Below are positions 12,734-26,500 of a stretch of 64,000 nucleotides of DNA, piece after piece. The notes beneath the pieces are model-generated. The model worked only from the letters and a program-made list of their open reading frames with translations, made no database searches and was not told the DNA's origin. The translations under genes and the position numbers were made by a program. The DNA is from Tetmemena sp. SeJ-2015 (lineage: Eukaryota; Ciliophora; Spirotrichea; Sporadotrichida; Oxytrichidae). The first letter of the stretch is position 1, and each line of letters begins with the position of its first letter. Location of the stretch: positions 62,001-126,000 of the forward strand of contig JAJKFJ010022763.1 of NCBI GenBank assembly GCA_027382625.1. The letters run 5' to 3'.

Positions 12734-13002
12734 TTATTGATAATGACCCAGTGACTTCTGTTAGCTATGCTTGTTTGGTGTCTGCTTGTTATTCTTCTTC
12801 TCCATTGTTAATTATTATCTTGAAAGCCACTTTATTAATTTTAAAATTCTCTTTTTAAAAAGGTTACCTAGGTTTTAAAGATTAGAGTTTAATCTTGAGC
12901 TAGCAAGAAATGTTGAAAAAGAACTTAGGAATTAATTGAAGCTAAAATTATAGACATAATAATTTATGCAGAATCAGAGAGTGAAACTACAAAGGAAAGC
13001 TA

Positions 13003-14691
13003 TCAGTCTCCTCTTGAGCCGTCTCTGCCATCGCTCCTGAGGGCAAACTTAGTTTCCAGTTTCCAAGTGCGCTCGTTGATATTATAGACGTATAGATTCT
13101 TATTAGAATTGTTCCAACCCACAACGTAGAGGAAAGCATCGTAGTTGAACACATAGTTGGAAAAGGAACCCACTTTAGGAAGATACGAGTCCCTCTCCAT
13201 TTAGTTTGACTCAACGTTGAATTGGAAGCACTCTTGGGTTCGCACAGTCTTGTCAAATCCACCGAAGATAAGAATAGTCTTTGAATCTGTGGGCATGCAC
13301 ATAGCCAAGTCGCAAGCAGTCCAAGTGGACTTTATTATAGACATAATAAGATGATGGAGTCTTTAACAGACTTAGCATGAAGATTGACGAGTCTCCAAAG
13401 ATTGAGGTCAATATCGTACATTTCAATAGTGTCAGTAATCTCTTTCTTATCGAATTTGGTTCTGCCAGAGAACACATAGATATACTTGTTGTTGAAGATG
13501 CAACTTGCAGCTGAGTCTCTAGCCACGTTCAAGTCAGCTATGCGACTCCATGTGTCATTCTAAATATCGTACTTCTCACAAGCAGTGTAGAAGGATTTTG
13601 CGTCATTGCCACCAATCACAAACACCAATCCTCTCTCTGAGTAGAGAGCTGTGAAGTCAGATCTCCTGAAGAGGAGAGGAGATCTGTAGACTAACATCTG
13701 CTTCTAATCAACGTACTCCATCATCCAATCACAGCACACATTTACACTTATAAAAAAGTTTGAGAAAATAAAGATTATCAATTTATTAAATTGTCTTGAT
13801 GCCTTCCTCCAATACAGAATACTCTTCCTTCATCAGTAACAACTGTCCTGCAAATTTAGGGATGTTGAAATCATTTCTGAGACTGACTTTGTGCGCAACC
13901 TACTTGTCCACGTCGTAGAAGTGTATATTCTTTGATCCCCACTCGAAGTAATCCATATGAAAAAGAAATTAATTGTGAAATCTTAAGATTGAATAAGAAC
14001 TAATGAATGGACGAATTTGCTTGAAGAGTAGCTTTTCTTAAGGATGAAAGTGTTCTCATGAGTTCACTGAACTTCTCCACTACGTTAATGTGAGAATAGT
14101 CTGCGATCCTGCAAGACACTTGCGAAGTTCCCTCTCCTCGCCTACCAAATCCTTCCCGATCTGTTCGAGAGTGAGAATCAGTTCGAATGAGAAGAACTCA
14201 AACTCGTTCTGGTTCTGCTTGAGATAGCGGACATCCCTTCCCAGTTTGTCTAGATTATCCAACACATTGGTGATCTTATTGATGATGTCCTTTTGCTTCT
14301 GCTTGCTGTTCTTAATGTCTCCCAACGTTTGCTGCTCGAAGTAGCCCGAGAGGAAGAGACTTTCCACTTCCTTAAACTGCGTTTGCAGCTCGTGGAACTT
14401 CTTGTCGTAGTTCTCCTTGATTCCACTCACCTTTTCTCTGATGCCGCCCAGCTTGTTGATCTGGTCCTCCACTTTGTCCTGGAATTGCGAAACCTTGTCC
14501 TTGAGGTCGTCTACTCTAAGCTCGTCGAGCATGACTACATCGTGGTTGCGATGCTCCAAGGAGGCACTTGAAGCAGATGGAGCAGAGGTCATTCTTACAG
14601 AAAGCTTTGATGTCCTCTGTGAGGTGGATCTTGCACTTGGACTCTGAGCCCTGGTGCGAACCATTTAGTGATCACCGTACATGTCGCTCAT
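13003..14691 (-). CDS. Coiled-coil and Kelch-repeat protein
   Basis: The N-terminal third (14691 to ~14080) is Ser/Arg-rich, then forms a long coiled coil (LKDKVSQFQDKVEDQINKLG, KKFHELQTQFKEVESLFLSG). The C-terminal part carries Kelch blades: NIHFYDVDKQVAHKVSL, IYVFSGRTKFDKKEITDTIE, MYDIDLNLWRLV, LYVVGWNNSNKNLYVYNI and NERTWKLETKF. This resembles the coiled-coil-plus-beta-propeller layout of TRIM/Kelch or IPP-like scaffold proteins, but I see no RING, B-box or BTB. The ATG at 14691 (MSDMYGDHQMVRTRAQ) is preferred over 14664 because the TAA between them reads as Gln. It ends at TGA 13005-13003. Two short AT-rich interruptions (about 13745-13800 and 13960-14060) are introns or IESs. Partner unknown. 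Confidence 0.8.
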
Positions 14692-15150
14692 ATTTGATAA
14701 TGTTGCTTATTTGCTTATTGTTCAAACGATGCTTGATGGTAGAGGGGGAGATTTATGAGTTTTGGATTAGTATAAATAGATTCATTCAAATTTATAAAAA
14801 TTTTTTTAAGATTACAAAATTTTAAAATCTTTAATTTTTAAAAATTTGCAAAGTTTCATTGGGTTTTAGGAGATTAATAACTGGTTTTTTAAAAATTATA
14901 ATTATATTATTGCTCCCTAATTCAAATCAATTCTGGTCACTCCCAACTACCTTAAATATGAAGCAATATGAAGTCATGTGTCTCAATTCTATTGATAGAG
15001 AAAAAAGAAATAATCGAATAGGCTTCAAGGGTTTCATCAAAGTAATTCGGTCAATAAAATCAAACAATTATAAATCAAATTATAGAAAAATACTATCACA
15101 AGAGAATAAAAGCAAGATAATTGTTATCCATTTAAGTGTAATAGTCTGAA
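14692..15150. other. Divergent intergenic region
   Basis: AT-rich spacer between the Kelch gene (-) and the VAP gene (+); it should hold both promoters. Nothing specific is recognisable. Confidence 0.5.
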
Positions 15151-16492
15151 ATGGAAGTGAAAGATTGGAGGAAGTTTGTGACTCTGAATCCCCCCAACGC
15201 AGTGATCTTCCGAGAGAACAAGGAGGAGCCCTCCAGGGGAGCCAGCTAGATTGAGATCGTGAATAAGTCACAAGACTACATAATGTTCAAAGTCAAAACT
15301 ACTGAGCCCAACAACTACATCGTCCGACCCAACCAAGGAGTCATCGGTCCAGAGTCGAGTGTCATGGTTAAAGTTATATGCTAGGTCAACATCGTCGAGG
15401 TAAGCACTTGCATCTATTCTGTCCCTCAATTTTACTCATCTCTTAATCTGTGACGTGAATAAAATTGCTTCTTATCTGGAGAAGGCAAAATTGAAAATTA
15501 TAATGAATCTGCAATAGAAATGCTATCTCCATTTTCATCTGAAACTATTATTCGGTTTCTTATTCGATTAATCAATCATTTAATTATCATTATTTAAATG
15601 ATTTACGATTTATAGAAAGCTGTAAATTTGCAGCAAGATAAGTTCCTTGTTCAGCTTGCGCAGACCACTCCCAACAACGCAAACTTGGCTGTAAGAAATA
15701 GACATTTAATTTAGAGTGAGGCGATAATGTTTGTGTAGGGAGAGGAGATTGGAAATTAGCTGAAGCTTTGCAAGAAGGACCAAGTGGTTTCATACAAGAT
15801 GAGAGTGGAGGTTGCTTCAGCTCAGAGAGAAAGGACCAACACAGTAATCCCAGGTGCTAAAGGACTTGAATCATTAATATAATAAATTTCAGGTATAGTA
15901 ATCATCGCAGTTGGGATAGTCGTCAATATAGAAATAATTCACTTAAGTGGAGAGAAACACGATGTCCACTTATTATTAATACTTTTATAAATTGTCGTAA
16001 GTTGAGGAAGTGTAATCAGTTGAGGAAAATATAAGATTGTTGAACTATGAATCTAACTCCACATCTATAGATCTGGAGCTATGTTCCAAACAGCACCAGC
16101 TCAGCGAGGAGGCTCAGAAATGGATAGGAGCAGTCTTGGATAGTCAAGCTTCTAACCCCAAACTCAAGCTAGCTCAGACCCATACGAAGTCTACGACTAA
16201 ACTGTCAAGGCTTATTTTCGATACTATAGTCTATATATTGCTTTGGAGAGAGCAAAGAATGAGAGAGATGAACTCTAAAGAGAAATGGATAGACTAAAGG
16301 ATTAGAAGGATCTCCAAAAGATGAAGAGCTCAGCACTTGGAGGCGGGGCGGCCGCAGCAGCTCAGTAAGAAGAGTCAAAGCCTGCAGTATAATATATATG
16401 GATATGGTTTTTATTTTGCAGGATTCCAACTCCTACACGTGTTACTAGTTGCTATAATATCTCTTATAATAGGCGCAATGATTAAACAGTGA
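15151..16492 (+). CDS. VAP: VAMP-associated protein (VAP/Scs2) with MSP domain and tail anchor
   Basis: VAPs are ER tail-anchored adaptors that bind FFAT motifs at membrane contact sites. The ATG at 15151 starts MEVKDWRKFVTLNPPNAVIF, the first strands of the MSP immunoglobulin-like fold, followed by QIEIVNKSQDYIMFKVKTT and NYIVRPNQGVIGPESSVMV, which match the VAP core (nutrition of FFAT-binding face inferred from family). A GT..AG intron at 15400-15615 interrupts the domain; a second starts near 15690. After a polar/coiled linker the protein ends with a C-terminal membrane helix, FQLLHVLLVAIISLIIGAMI, then KQ and TGA at 16490-16492. It contains in-frame TAG/TAA read as Gln in the conserved domain. 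Confidence 0.87.
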
Positions 16493-16723
16493 TTTAGGAT
16501 ATGGATACATTACAGTTGTTCTTAAGCATTTTAGATACTGCAGTCTGATAGGAAATTTATAGATCTCAAATTTTAGACTTTCACCAACTATCTCATTCAC
16601 ATAGTCAAAGAAATAAGTTAAAAATAAAGTTCTAATATCTTCAAGCTTGGCTAAATTGTTGAAAATTAATACTTAAACTAGTTTTGGGGATCTTAGTTAG
16701 TTGAAAGTTTCAAAGTTAAAGAC

Positions 16724-18065
16724 TCATTAAGCGTCAGTTGGCAGCTCAAACCTACAAATGGGGCAAGTGTTGTGATCTTTGAGCCAAGGCATAACGCAGT
16801 CGGGGTGGAAGATGTGGCCACAGGGGATGATCATCGCCTTAGTACCTAAGTTCATGTTCTCTTAGCAGATAGTGCAAAGTGGAGTCTCAAGTTACTGCGA
16901 GCCCTCACTCTTCTTGCAGTGTTGCTCTTGTATAGCCACAATTGGGATCTTGTCAATAGCCTCCTTCTTTGTGGGTTTTTTCTTTTCCGATGCTTGGCGG
17001 GCAGACATCTCCATCACATTGTTCAAGATGTCGTCGATGTTTCCGAAGGACCTGAAGTTTTGAGAAAAGTTTGTAGCAAAGATATTTGGATCAAAGCCAA
17101 GCAGAGGAGAGTTGAAAACTCCGAAGGAGGGGTCGTCAAAGATTCTTCCAAATCTGAAAGGTCTGAAAAAGCTACCTAAGAAATCGTCCTCTTCCATCAC
17201 TATGTCAGAGAACGGGTTTCTAAATTGACGACTCTAGGGCCTTTGAGAAGCTCCTTATGAAGATGGATTGGCTTATTCTAACCCAGCCGAGAAAGGGGAA
17301 TTTCCAAAAAAGTTTGAGAAAAAGCCGTCCCCAGCTAGACCTCTAAATGGATTCCACTGCTCTTATCTGCGATAAATAAATTAATCTTTATAAATGAGCA
17401 GCAATTTTATACTACGAGGTTGTTGTTGTTAAAATTAGGCTTAGGTGCTCCTTCCCTAGCCTTGAGGCTACGATTATCGTTGCTAATTTGAAGCTCTAGC
17501 TTAGCTCTTCTTTTCCTCTTAAATATTCGTCTAAATTAATTAACTATCTATCCTCCTCTGCGCGAGAAGTTCGCTCGGCTCTGTGAGGTTCTCCATACAG
17601 ATTCGCAGTGGTTCTGTCATTTAAGTCAAGTCTGTTATGGCTACCTGGCTAAAATACTATTCTGTACTCTTCATCTGCTCCTCTTGTCTGTTCATAAGCA
17701 TCTTGCTCTTGTATTGACTTCCCATCTTTGACTTTTTCATCTATGTGGGATTAGGACCCGTCTAAGATCTCGCAAAATCCCTCTTGACATTGATCACATA
17801 TCAAGACATCGAGAGGTGATACCATCTTGTTAAACTCTTTCTAGCACACATAACAGTAGTACCTTCTTCTCACTAGTCGGTAAGTCTAATCATAATCATC
17901 CTGCTCTGAGAGATCAATCATGTGAACGTTCTAGTCTTTTAACTCCTCGTGGCCAGAATATATTTTGCACTTTGAAATAAACTGAATTATTTTAATTGAA
18001 GAACCCTCGTTGTTAGTTCCCGATGATAGCTGATTGTGCTCATCCACTACGCTTTGATCTTCCAT
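16724..18065 (-). CDS. RING-H2 E3 ubiquitin ligase (RNF126/RNF115-like)
   Basis: The ATG at 18065 (MEDQSVVDEHNQLSSG) opens the frame and TGA at 16726-16724 closes it. N-terminal cysteines YYCYVCQKEF...LICDQCQEGFC form a zinc ribbon as in RNF126/BCA2-type ligases, which bind ubiquitin or substrates there. A disordered, Phe/Asp-containing middle follows (DDFLGSFFRPFRFGRIF). The C-terminus is a classic C3H2C3 RING: CTICQENMNLG..MIIPCGHIFHPDCVMPWLK..NTCPICRFELP. The RING recruits an E2, so the product should be a cytosolic ubiquitin ligase. The frame changes once or twice between 17340 and 17560, consistent with an intron or IES. Convergent with the VAP gene, 232 bp apart. Confidence 0.82.
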
Positions 18066-18692
18066 TTTAACATCAATGCTAGCTCTCTCCAGATCTATGA
18101 ATGATTATGAGCCATTGATTCTTTACCTTGGTTATCGCTTTCTCTTTGATTTTATTGGTTCTAAAAATCTTGTTCTTCCATTTTGAAATAGTGAGGTGTG
18201 TAAGTCTATGAGTGAGTTTAGTGACTGGTTTGAATCAGACAGTGACTCTCTAGTTTTAATTTATAAGTAGAGTTACTTTTAAATTTTATAATCTAACAAT
18301 ATTTGAATAAGCTGAAGAACATTCCACGAAATTTGATTCTAGAAATTTCTTCTCCTCTTTAAATTATCAAATGTATTTGGTTTGCATTTGATTCACATAT
18401 ATCTTTAAATTGATATATAAAAATTAGACAATGAATTACTTATCTTTATTTATAAAAATATATTCATTATATTATAATCTGCCTTGTATATAATTTGATA
18501 GGTGATTAAGTAGGATTAAAAAGAGATGAGTGAATATTTAAATGAAGGACGGACTTAAGTGAGTCAAACTCTCATCCCATTTCAAATGTAAACCTATCCA
18601 ATTTAAGACTGCTCTCATAAACATAATGCACAGTTAAAATAGCAGCTTACTAAATAAAAAATAGAAAGACTCAACTCATCTACCTCGAGCAC
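18066..18692. other. Divergent AT-rich intergenic region
   Basis: About 630 bp between the RING gene (-) and the SUMO protease gene (+). No coding frame or RNA recognised; presumably both promoters. Confidence 0.5.
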
Positions 18693-21600
18693 ATGAGGTT
18701 GACAGGAAAAGGCAAAGGGAAAATGAATATTATTAAAGATCTGACCTCAAGCCAGTCTACATATCCAGTAAGAGAATTACTTAAGCAACTAAGAACCAAT
18801 AGTAGTCTTTGTCTGGCAATTTCCAAAGTTAATAGACTTTTAAGGGTACCAAGTCATTTAAAAATAGGAAAACTGCCTCCTGAAAGTTTAAGAAGGATAC
18901 AATCGCTCCCTTGCAATAGAATAAATTCCTATCTTTTGGAAACTCTGCTCATCCCATCTCATCGTCTGAGTTCATTAGTAGCAGAAAGAAATAGAGGAGA
19001 AGAAATCCAAAAGCCCAAATACTTTGGGGAGTGTAGCTGCAATCAAGGGATCTATTAGTCAGAATAACTATAGCAAGGATGAAATCTCCGAATCTGAAAT
19101 TCTGCTCCTAAAGATCAAGGACGACAATTTACTTGTGACGCTAAATTTACTATTATGCATGGACGATGACTTGAACCCAGTGAGAGTTTTTAATTCAAGC
19201 AACTGCAGGATGAGCAGTGACAAGTCTCAAGGTCTAGGGACCTTCTCAAAGCAGGTCAAGCAAAGGAAATGAGTCAAGCAAAATTCAGCTGAAAACCTAG
19301 GGAATGAAGAATCTGAGCTAATCTCAGAGAGTAGCCAGCTAAATCGTCCATTCTCAGTAGCACCTACAAAAGTAATAGCCAAGTTTCGATGAAACAGAAT
19401 TGAGTGAGAGTTATTTTTAGAAAATCTAGTAAGATATGTTAATGTCCACAGAATAATTAAATTTAATTTTATAAATCGCGCAAATGAGAGTCAACAAAAT
19501 CTATGGCTCCTCAAAAAACTATCTTTCGCAGAATGGCGTATCCTACTCACAAAGATCCTCCTATGGAGCGGAGCAATATAATAATGAAGATAAAAAGGAT
19601 CGTAATCTTAGGATCAAAGGGCGATATGTAGATTCTTCAAGAATTAGGAATTTTCAAATCACTGAAAATTTGACACCAAGCCAGGAAAAGATATAACTCA
19701 GGCAAAGAAAAGGAGGAGGCTAGAATAGAGAACCGATCAAGCAAGTGAAAGTGGTACTCATGGCTAACCTGAATTAAATTTCAAACTCGTCTGAATCGAC
19801 TATGCTATCTCAGAGGGGATAAGGCTACAACAGACACTCACAGAGCAAGAGATAGTAGAGACCTAGCTATAATAAGAGTAGAGAAGATCGAGATGATAAC
19901 AACATTTCGAGGCCGTACTAAATAATTTTATCATACAGTAATTAGAATCAAATTTTAGATAGGCTTCGTATTCAAGAACGCAAAGGTGATAGGAGATAAA
20001 CTGAGCACTACTATCAAGCTTAAAAAGGCTTAAAGAGAAGGAAAAAAGTTGTTGGGGATACTAGCTCTGAATTCGATTACACTCCTGTCAAGAAGAATTA
20101 AGGATAGATAATTCCTAATAAGCACACCAACGTGAACTAGTCTTAGTTACCTTATCAAAACTAAAGCTATTAAAAAGGTTAGAGCAAATACGATCAAGAA
20201 TTTTCTCAAATATCTAGAAAGAGAGGGAGAGGGGATATTAGCGCAGACTCCTTAGAGCTTTCGAATGAGGAAGATCAAGAATTCGATGTTACACCTGAAA
20301 ACAGAAAGAGGGTTTAGAAATAGTAAAGCAAGTAAAATCAACTTGAGAGCAAGAATTTGAAAGACTATAATTCAAAGCATGAAGATTTCAAAGATCGAAG
20401 AAAGGATAAAAGACATAGTCCTAAGGATTAGAGGAAGCTTTAAGATAATTCTAGGAAAGGGTATTCAAACACAGACCACAAGGACCATTTTCAGAATTCG
20501 AATAAGGATTTCACTCATCCAAGTGAACTCTCTGAGCAGATCTCAAATATAGAACAGTCTCAATCTTCTGCAAAGCGTTAGTAGAATTATGACTAAGGGA
20601 ACCAGTTGAATATAGAATTGAAAAGAAATAAAAATTATGGACGATAGCATATTCCAATTAATGATTATGCATTCGACGGAATAAAAAAGAGTTAAAGGAA
20701 TAGTCTAGCAAAGGATTGTGAAGACATAGAGATGAAAGATGAATCTTAGCCTTATGTATTTAGAAGTAACTTGAGATAGTTGCCTAATAGAGTAAGTTCA
20801 TTAAATAAAGCAAGGACACCAAATCTGAAAAGCCTTCTTACAAAGCTTCGAGCATATAGCTTAGCAGTGTTGACCAAAATTCTATGACTAATAGCGGCAA
20901 GCGTCCAAGAGGAAGGCCACCAAGTCATTTCCTAAGCATCAATCACAAACCCGGGACTACTTAAAAGTCAGATTTACAAACAAAGATTTAAAAAGCTTCT
21001 GAGGATTCTGAACTCTAAAACCCTTCAGAAAATAAGCAAAAAAGAAGTGACTCTAAAGCAAATTTAAGTAAATCTTTGATTGCACAAGGAGGAACGAACA
21101 GCAAAATGTCCAAAAGCGGAAAAATGAGCAGTGAAATCGAAAATAGCAGTATTATTCATAAATTCAGCATGGGAGGGTAAAGCTCAGTGAATTAAAAATC
21201 CTAGAAAGAAATAGAGAAATAAGAAGAGAGAATCGAACTTAAATTTACCCAGGAGGATATAAGCAGCTAGTTATAGCCAGTTTAAATCAAGAAATATCAA
21301 GAAGTAAAGAATGATGCAAGGGATTTCAGGATTGGCCAGAAAGAAATGGTTTAGCTTCTAAGTGAAGATGGTAATTCAAATGAAGAATCTAAATCTAATC
21401 CCTAAGGTGGTACAGGTAAAAATAAAATCCTTGGATTCTAAAACATGGATTAAACTAATGATAACTTAGATCTGTTATCCTAAAAGAACAGTCCACCCAA
21501 ATCCTGAGAGGATAAATAGGCTTAAAAGATTAGTAAAAAACTAAAGAAAAGCCACTTGAGAACGATGGGGAATGGGGAACAGTCATAAACAAAATGAAGC

Positions 21601-23292
21601 CTAATGAAGTAATTCTCAGTCTAGATATAAACATCTAGAATAAGTCTCATCCTGTATCTATTCAAAAGGAGCATTTCAACCGATTAGAACCAGAGGTTTA
21701 CTTGAATGACAACCTTATCGAATTTTACCAAAGGTAAACTTAAGTCCACTTATATCTAATCCTTATTTATAGATTTCTCCAAAGATACATTTGCAAGCCA
21801 GAGAGATGCGAAGAAATATACATGTTCACATCATTCTTTATGTCTAAGTATTATTTTGATCAAAATAGTAAAAACTTGTACTCCAAAGATGCTACTTTCA
21901 ACTATGCAGGAATAAAGAGGGTAAGCTAAATTATGAGAGTCTAACATAATTTTTTAGTGGTCAAAGAGTGTTGACATTTTCTCCAAGAAGTATATCTTCT
22001 TTCCTATAAATAACAATGAGCATTGGTCTTTGGCAGTTTTATGCCACCCATCTCGCGCTGCAGATTTGATGAATGCTCATATAGAAAAATGCAAGAACTA
22101 GGCGCAGGATCTGCAATAATCTAATAATAACTAGCATGATGCTCCATAAATTCTAGTCAGGCAAGAGTCTTCAATCATTATGCCAGCTAAAGATAAAGTA
22201 GAGGTCGTAGGAGGTGGGAGAGGAGGTATGAAAAATGCAGACTTAGAAAAGCAGCGAATCATATTTGAGAAAAGAAAGTTCCTGAATACAAAGAGCAAGT
22301 TCAATGTTAATTCAGATTCATCAGACGAAGACATGGACCACGAAAGCGATTTTGAACAAAGCTATGAGGATGGAGAGATTAAGTATTCAAACTAGGATTC
22401 AAATGGAAACCTAGGGTTGAATGAGGAAATGGGCTCAGAAAACTTATCATCTGGAACAGAATATCAGTAGCATGAATTTTTACTAAAAAATAATCTTCAG
22501 TTACCTAAAAAGCCTGAAAAGGTAGATAGCACAAAGCCATATGTTTTATATCTTGATTCTATGGGATCTGAAGGTTCCTCTTTAGGTCAGAACCTAGGAA
22601 GAGCTCTAAGGTTTTATTGTGAGAGCGAATTCAAAGATAAAAAGATTCCCGCAGCCAATAAAGCAGCATATGAGAGTTACTTTAACTCTCCACAATACAA
22701 ATGGGGAGGTCTTAATGAGCAGAATATGCCTACTTACTGCCCAAACCTTCCCAATCAAAAGAATGGGTATGACTGTGGTATATTCTTGCTAGAATATGCA
22801 GAGTGTTTTCTAGAGAATCCAGACTTTATCGAGCAAGACTTGTAATAGCAGTAGCGAGCTCTCTTCCGCTAGAGATTGATCCACACTAAGCGAGAAATGC
22901 TCAAGAGACTAATCGTGTGTATCATAAACAGTGACAAGTCAGTTGATTCACTCACTCATCTTGGAAGGAAGTGGAGAGAATGGAGATAGAGCGAACAGGG
23001 CAGGCTTATATTTATCAATAAAAAGTAAGAAGATAATGCAATCTCCAAAGAGCAGGAAAAGTAATAAGCGACAAGTTAGCCGGTGCCAATTCTTCATGTC
23101 AATAAGCAAGATTCCAGTAGAAGTGAATTACAACAAATGGTCAAAAATAACAACGATAACTCTTAGCTTTGTCAATAAAATGAAAATTAAAAGGAGCAAC
23201 AGATGGAAGATATAATTAATAGTGAGGCTGCTAAGTATTTTTGTGATCAACAGGATGACAAATCAGAGAAGATGGACTTGGGTTAAAGGTGA
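18693..23292 (+). CDS. ULP1: Ulp1/SENP-type SUMO protease (peptidase C48)
   Basis: The protease removes SUMO from proteins or matures its precursor. The C48 domain lies at the C-terminus: substrate entry motif EPEVYLNDNLIEFYQR (~21690), then FLQRYICKPERC and FTSFFMSKYYFD, catalytic His in NNNEHWSLAVL (~22018), Asp in VLYLDSMGSEGSS (~22545), and Cys in NQKNGYDCGIFLLEY (~22760). Two short introns split the domain (GTAAAC..TTATAG near 21735; GTAAGC..TTTTAG near 21920). An insertion of ~160 residues, acidic and disordered, separates His from Asp, as in SENP6/7 and plant ULP2-like enzymes. The N-terminal ~900 residues are Ser/Lys/Gln-rich and disordered. The start ATG at 18693 is tentative because frames change early. 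Ends at TGA 23290-23292. Confidence 0.85.
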
Positions 23293-23538
23293 ATCAACTC
23301 TAGATTGGGCGAATTCTGTATGTATAAGGAATTTATAAAGTATTATTGATTTTGAGTAAACTATTTATGATGCCTCTTTGTTTCGACTTCTGTCATTGTC
23401 TATGGTTTTATTTATTAAAAATTAATCCTATCGAAATCTTTTATCAATCCATTAACTTAGTAATGATTCTTAAGATCAAAAGAGTAGAATTATTAATCTA
23501 ATTTCATTATACTTTCCTCTACTTATTATATTATTTGT

Positions 23539-26500
23539 TCATTATCTTCTAGCTTAAAATTTGACCTTATGCTTGTAGGCCTATCTCAAACTCTTAAGGA
23601 GCTGGAATATAATTTCATTATTCCCATTATGAATCTCCTCCTCACTGTAGAGTAAGTAAAGTGGTACTTGCTACAAAAATAAGTTACTTAACAAAGATAT
23701 CTGCTTACATTTTTCTTCTTTAGGAGTTATAGTGCTTTCTTTATGTTTTGTAGACAACTTGCACTAGATTTGGGCTACAACTGAATATTTTCGAACTTGT
23801 GATTTTCCAGCTGGCCAACAATATTACTCAATAAAATTCTATAAGGAAGTTAGACATTGAAATATTCCAGTTAAAAAGAAAAAATTGATAAAGGGGTTGG
23901 CTTACCCATCTTTGAACTCCTTAATTTGTTCTTAATCTGAGTAGAAAGACTGAGGCATGTGAATCTTGAAGCCAGCAAGCCATTTTGAAATCTTCTCTTT
24001 CTCTTTATGAGTGAAGGCGCATCTTCAAATAAAATAAATTAGGTAGTTTAATGATTATGTCATCTATTGATGTTATGCTCCTCATTTTCGTAATCTGCGA
24101 TGGAAATAGTTGAGGGTCGCTTGATATGAGAGCCTCCTTCAAACTCTATTGAATGATTTTAAGATCTAATATTTAGAGGGGAGCGAGTAGGTGCTACAGG
24201 GTATTATGCTGCCAAGTCTGTTTTCAAATTAAAATTGGGAAATTATAATATAGTTGAATTATTTAAAAATACGAGAAATTATTAAATTTAACCTTAGATT
24301 TACAAAGTTTCTCCTTGATAATTTATTGTTTTTGAATTTAAAAATAATAAATTATAGAAATAGTTATGAGAATTAAAAATATAAAAACATTCAGTTTGCA
24401 GTAAAGGATATTTATTTTACAGATCCTATTGAACAATTATACTTTATTAAAATATGTTTTTACCATATTTACACATAAGTGTTTTTTAAGGTAAGACAAG
24501 CTGATTTATCTTATTTTATCCATTTTAGAATTTATGATTAGTGGAAAGGCCGATCTATCCCTTTCCTAGCTGCCTTCATTCTTTCTATTTTTGGCAGTGA
24601 AATCTGGCAGCTACTAAAAGGTTTGTCTCTCACACTCATTGAGTATTTCATCGTCCAAAATCAGGTTAGTAGGCTTCAGCTTAGAAAATAATAATTCTTC
24701 ATAAATTATATCAAAATATTACAAGAAGGCTGTTATTAGAAAGGATTATAGTTCCCATCCTCAAATCTGACTTTGCTCTTGCTAAGAGAAGGTGGAGATA
24801 GACTCTTTTACTTCATAAATATTATCTTAATTTGTAAATTATAATGAGATTCAAGTTAGTTATCGTTTCTAAGTCTTTGTTGATGTGGGATATCTCTTGA
24901 CTCTCTTTTTAAAGTCTCGTGTTCAAAAATACTCCAAAATTAGGTTTCTTTTCTTGGCTTTAAATGGAAAACGTAAATTGTATTAATGTGGAAGCTGAGG
25001 GAATGATATGATACGGGACTCAACGTGCTAATTAATTTATTTAATTTCTTTGAATTAAATTAAACTAATTCCTTATCTTTAACTTGAGTTGCTGTAATCA
25101 CCCTCATTAGGATGAAAAAGAAATTTGTATTAGTTTAAATTATAAGTTCATTAGAGGCTTGTTGACCTCTGGGCTGGTTTCCTCTCTCCTTGAAATAGTT
25201 TTGAGCTAGTAGATTGGTGGATGGGATTTAGAATCTGTTCTGGTAGTTTCCATCTGCATTAGAATGCTTGTTACTTAAAAGCGAAGGCACTTCTTAAATC
25301 TAAACTCCTCCAGAGGAAAGAGAAACCCCTGGGTGTAGATTGTTACTCATATTGTAACCTCCACTGCTAATTCCAGTTGTACCACCTGCAGTTGATAGTC
25401 CCATTCCAATGCCTCTTCTCAAAGGCAAATTATCTAAAGACTGATTTATTGTGGACAAGCAGTTATCAGCCTTAGATAACTTTTAAAGTTCTCTCCCAAG
25501 ACTGTTATCCTTCGATCTAACCTGATCTTGATTTCATTAAAATAAAATACAAACCAAGTAAACAGTAAGTTATCGATTTAGCTAGTGAAGTTTATGTTTG
25601 AGATAGGGCTATACTTGATAAAGGGTGTCTCCGACATATGGGCCATCGCTAAAGTAGTTTTCACCCCTCTTTCTGGGCTGAAGTCCATCGAAGCAGCGAT
25701 GCAAATCTTCCAGCAGTCCTATTATCACATGCATGCGCCCTTCAAATATTTCTCGCTCTGCCCATGTGAACTTTTGACTCATCTTATAATAATTACTACT
25801 TAGTAGCAAATGAAAATTGATCTTGTTCTATCTCCTTAGGATGTCTAAACTTTTTCTGATGTTAGAGAGCATAGTAGACTCAGTCTTTGGATCCTTGAAT
25901 ATACCAGTAATTTTCTAGTTGAATATAGTTTAAACCAGGTCACAATTCATTTACTATAAGTAAGAAAATCATGAGGAAAATAATTAAACAAAGTAGAGAA
26001 CCATTTTAGAAATCCTTTTGCAGTTCAAGAAGAGTTTGCACATCGAGATAGTTTTCTTTGAACTTAATTAGCACCCCCATTGATTTCAGCCAGTTAAGTA
26101 AACTAAAACCCTATCTCTAATTTGCATTCATTTTTCTAAAAATTACTGGTTTATAGAGGTCTCTAGGAGTTTGATCTCTCCTTGAGAATAAGGGAGAGAC
26201 AAATTTAATTTACTACTTCCACCTGTATTTGTAGCTGTACTCATCTAGCTGCAGTTAGCTGCCGCATTTGTGTTATTGAGAAGGAAATCATTAGTCATGG
26301 GGACTGCATCTGGATAAAACATCTTCAATGTAGTAGAGGATAGAGTAAGTTATTTACTTGTCTCTCTTTAGGATGCTTTCGAGAGTTAAAAATAAGGACA
26401 CAGCAATCTTAAATAGATTTATTGTATTAGAGAGATTGCTCAGTGAGCAACCTTGGAGGAAAATCTCTTCTGCGCTGCTTAATAACACTGAGTATTTTAA

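Noticed and set aside
14293..14825. Plus-strand frames opposite the Kelch/coiled-coil gene
   Set aside because: They are antisense to a well-supported coiled-coil coding region.
26100..26150. A gene boundary (TGA overlapping ATG) between two CH-domain genes
   Set aside because: A 44-nt GT..AG intron joins the flanking frames into a complete CH domain, and independent genes would need spacer for promoters and ends.
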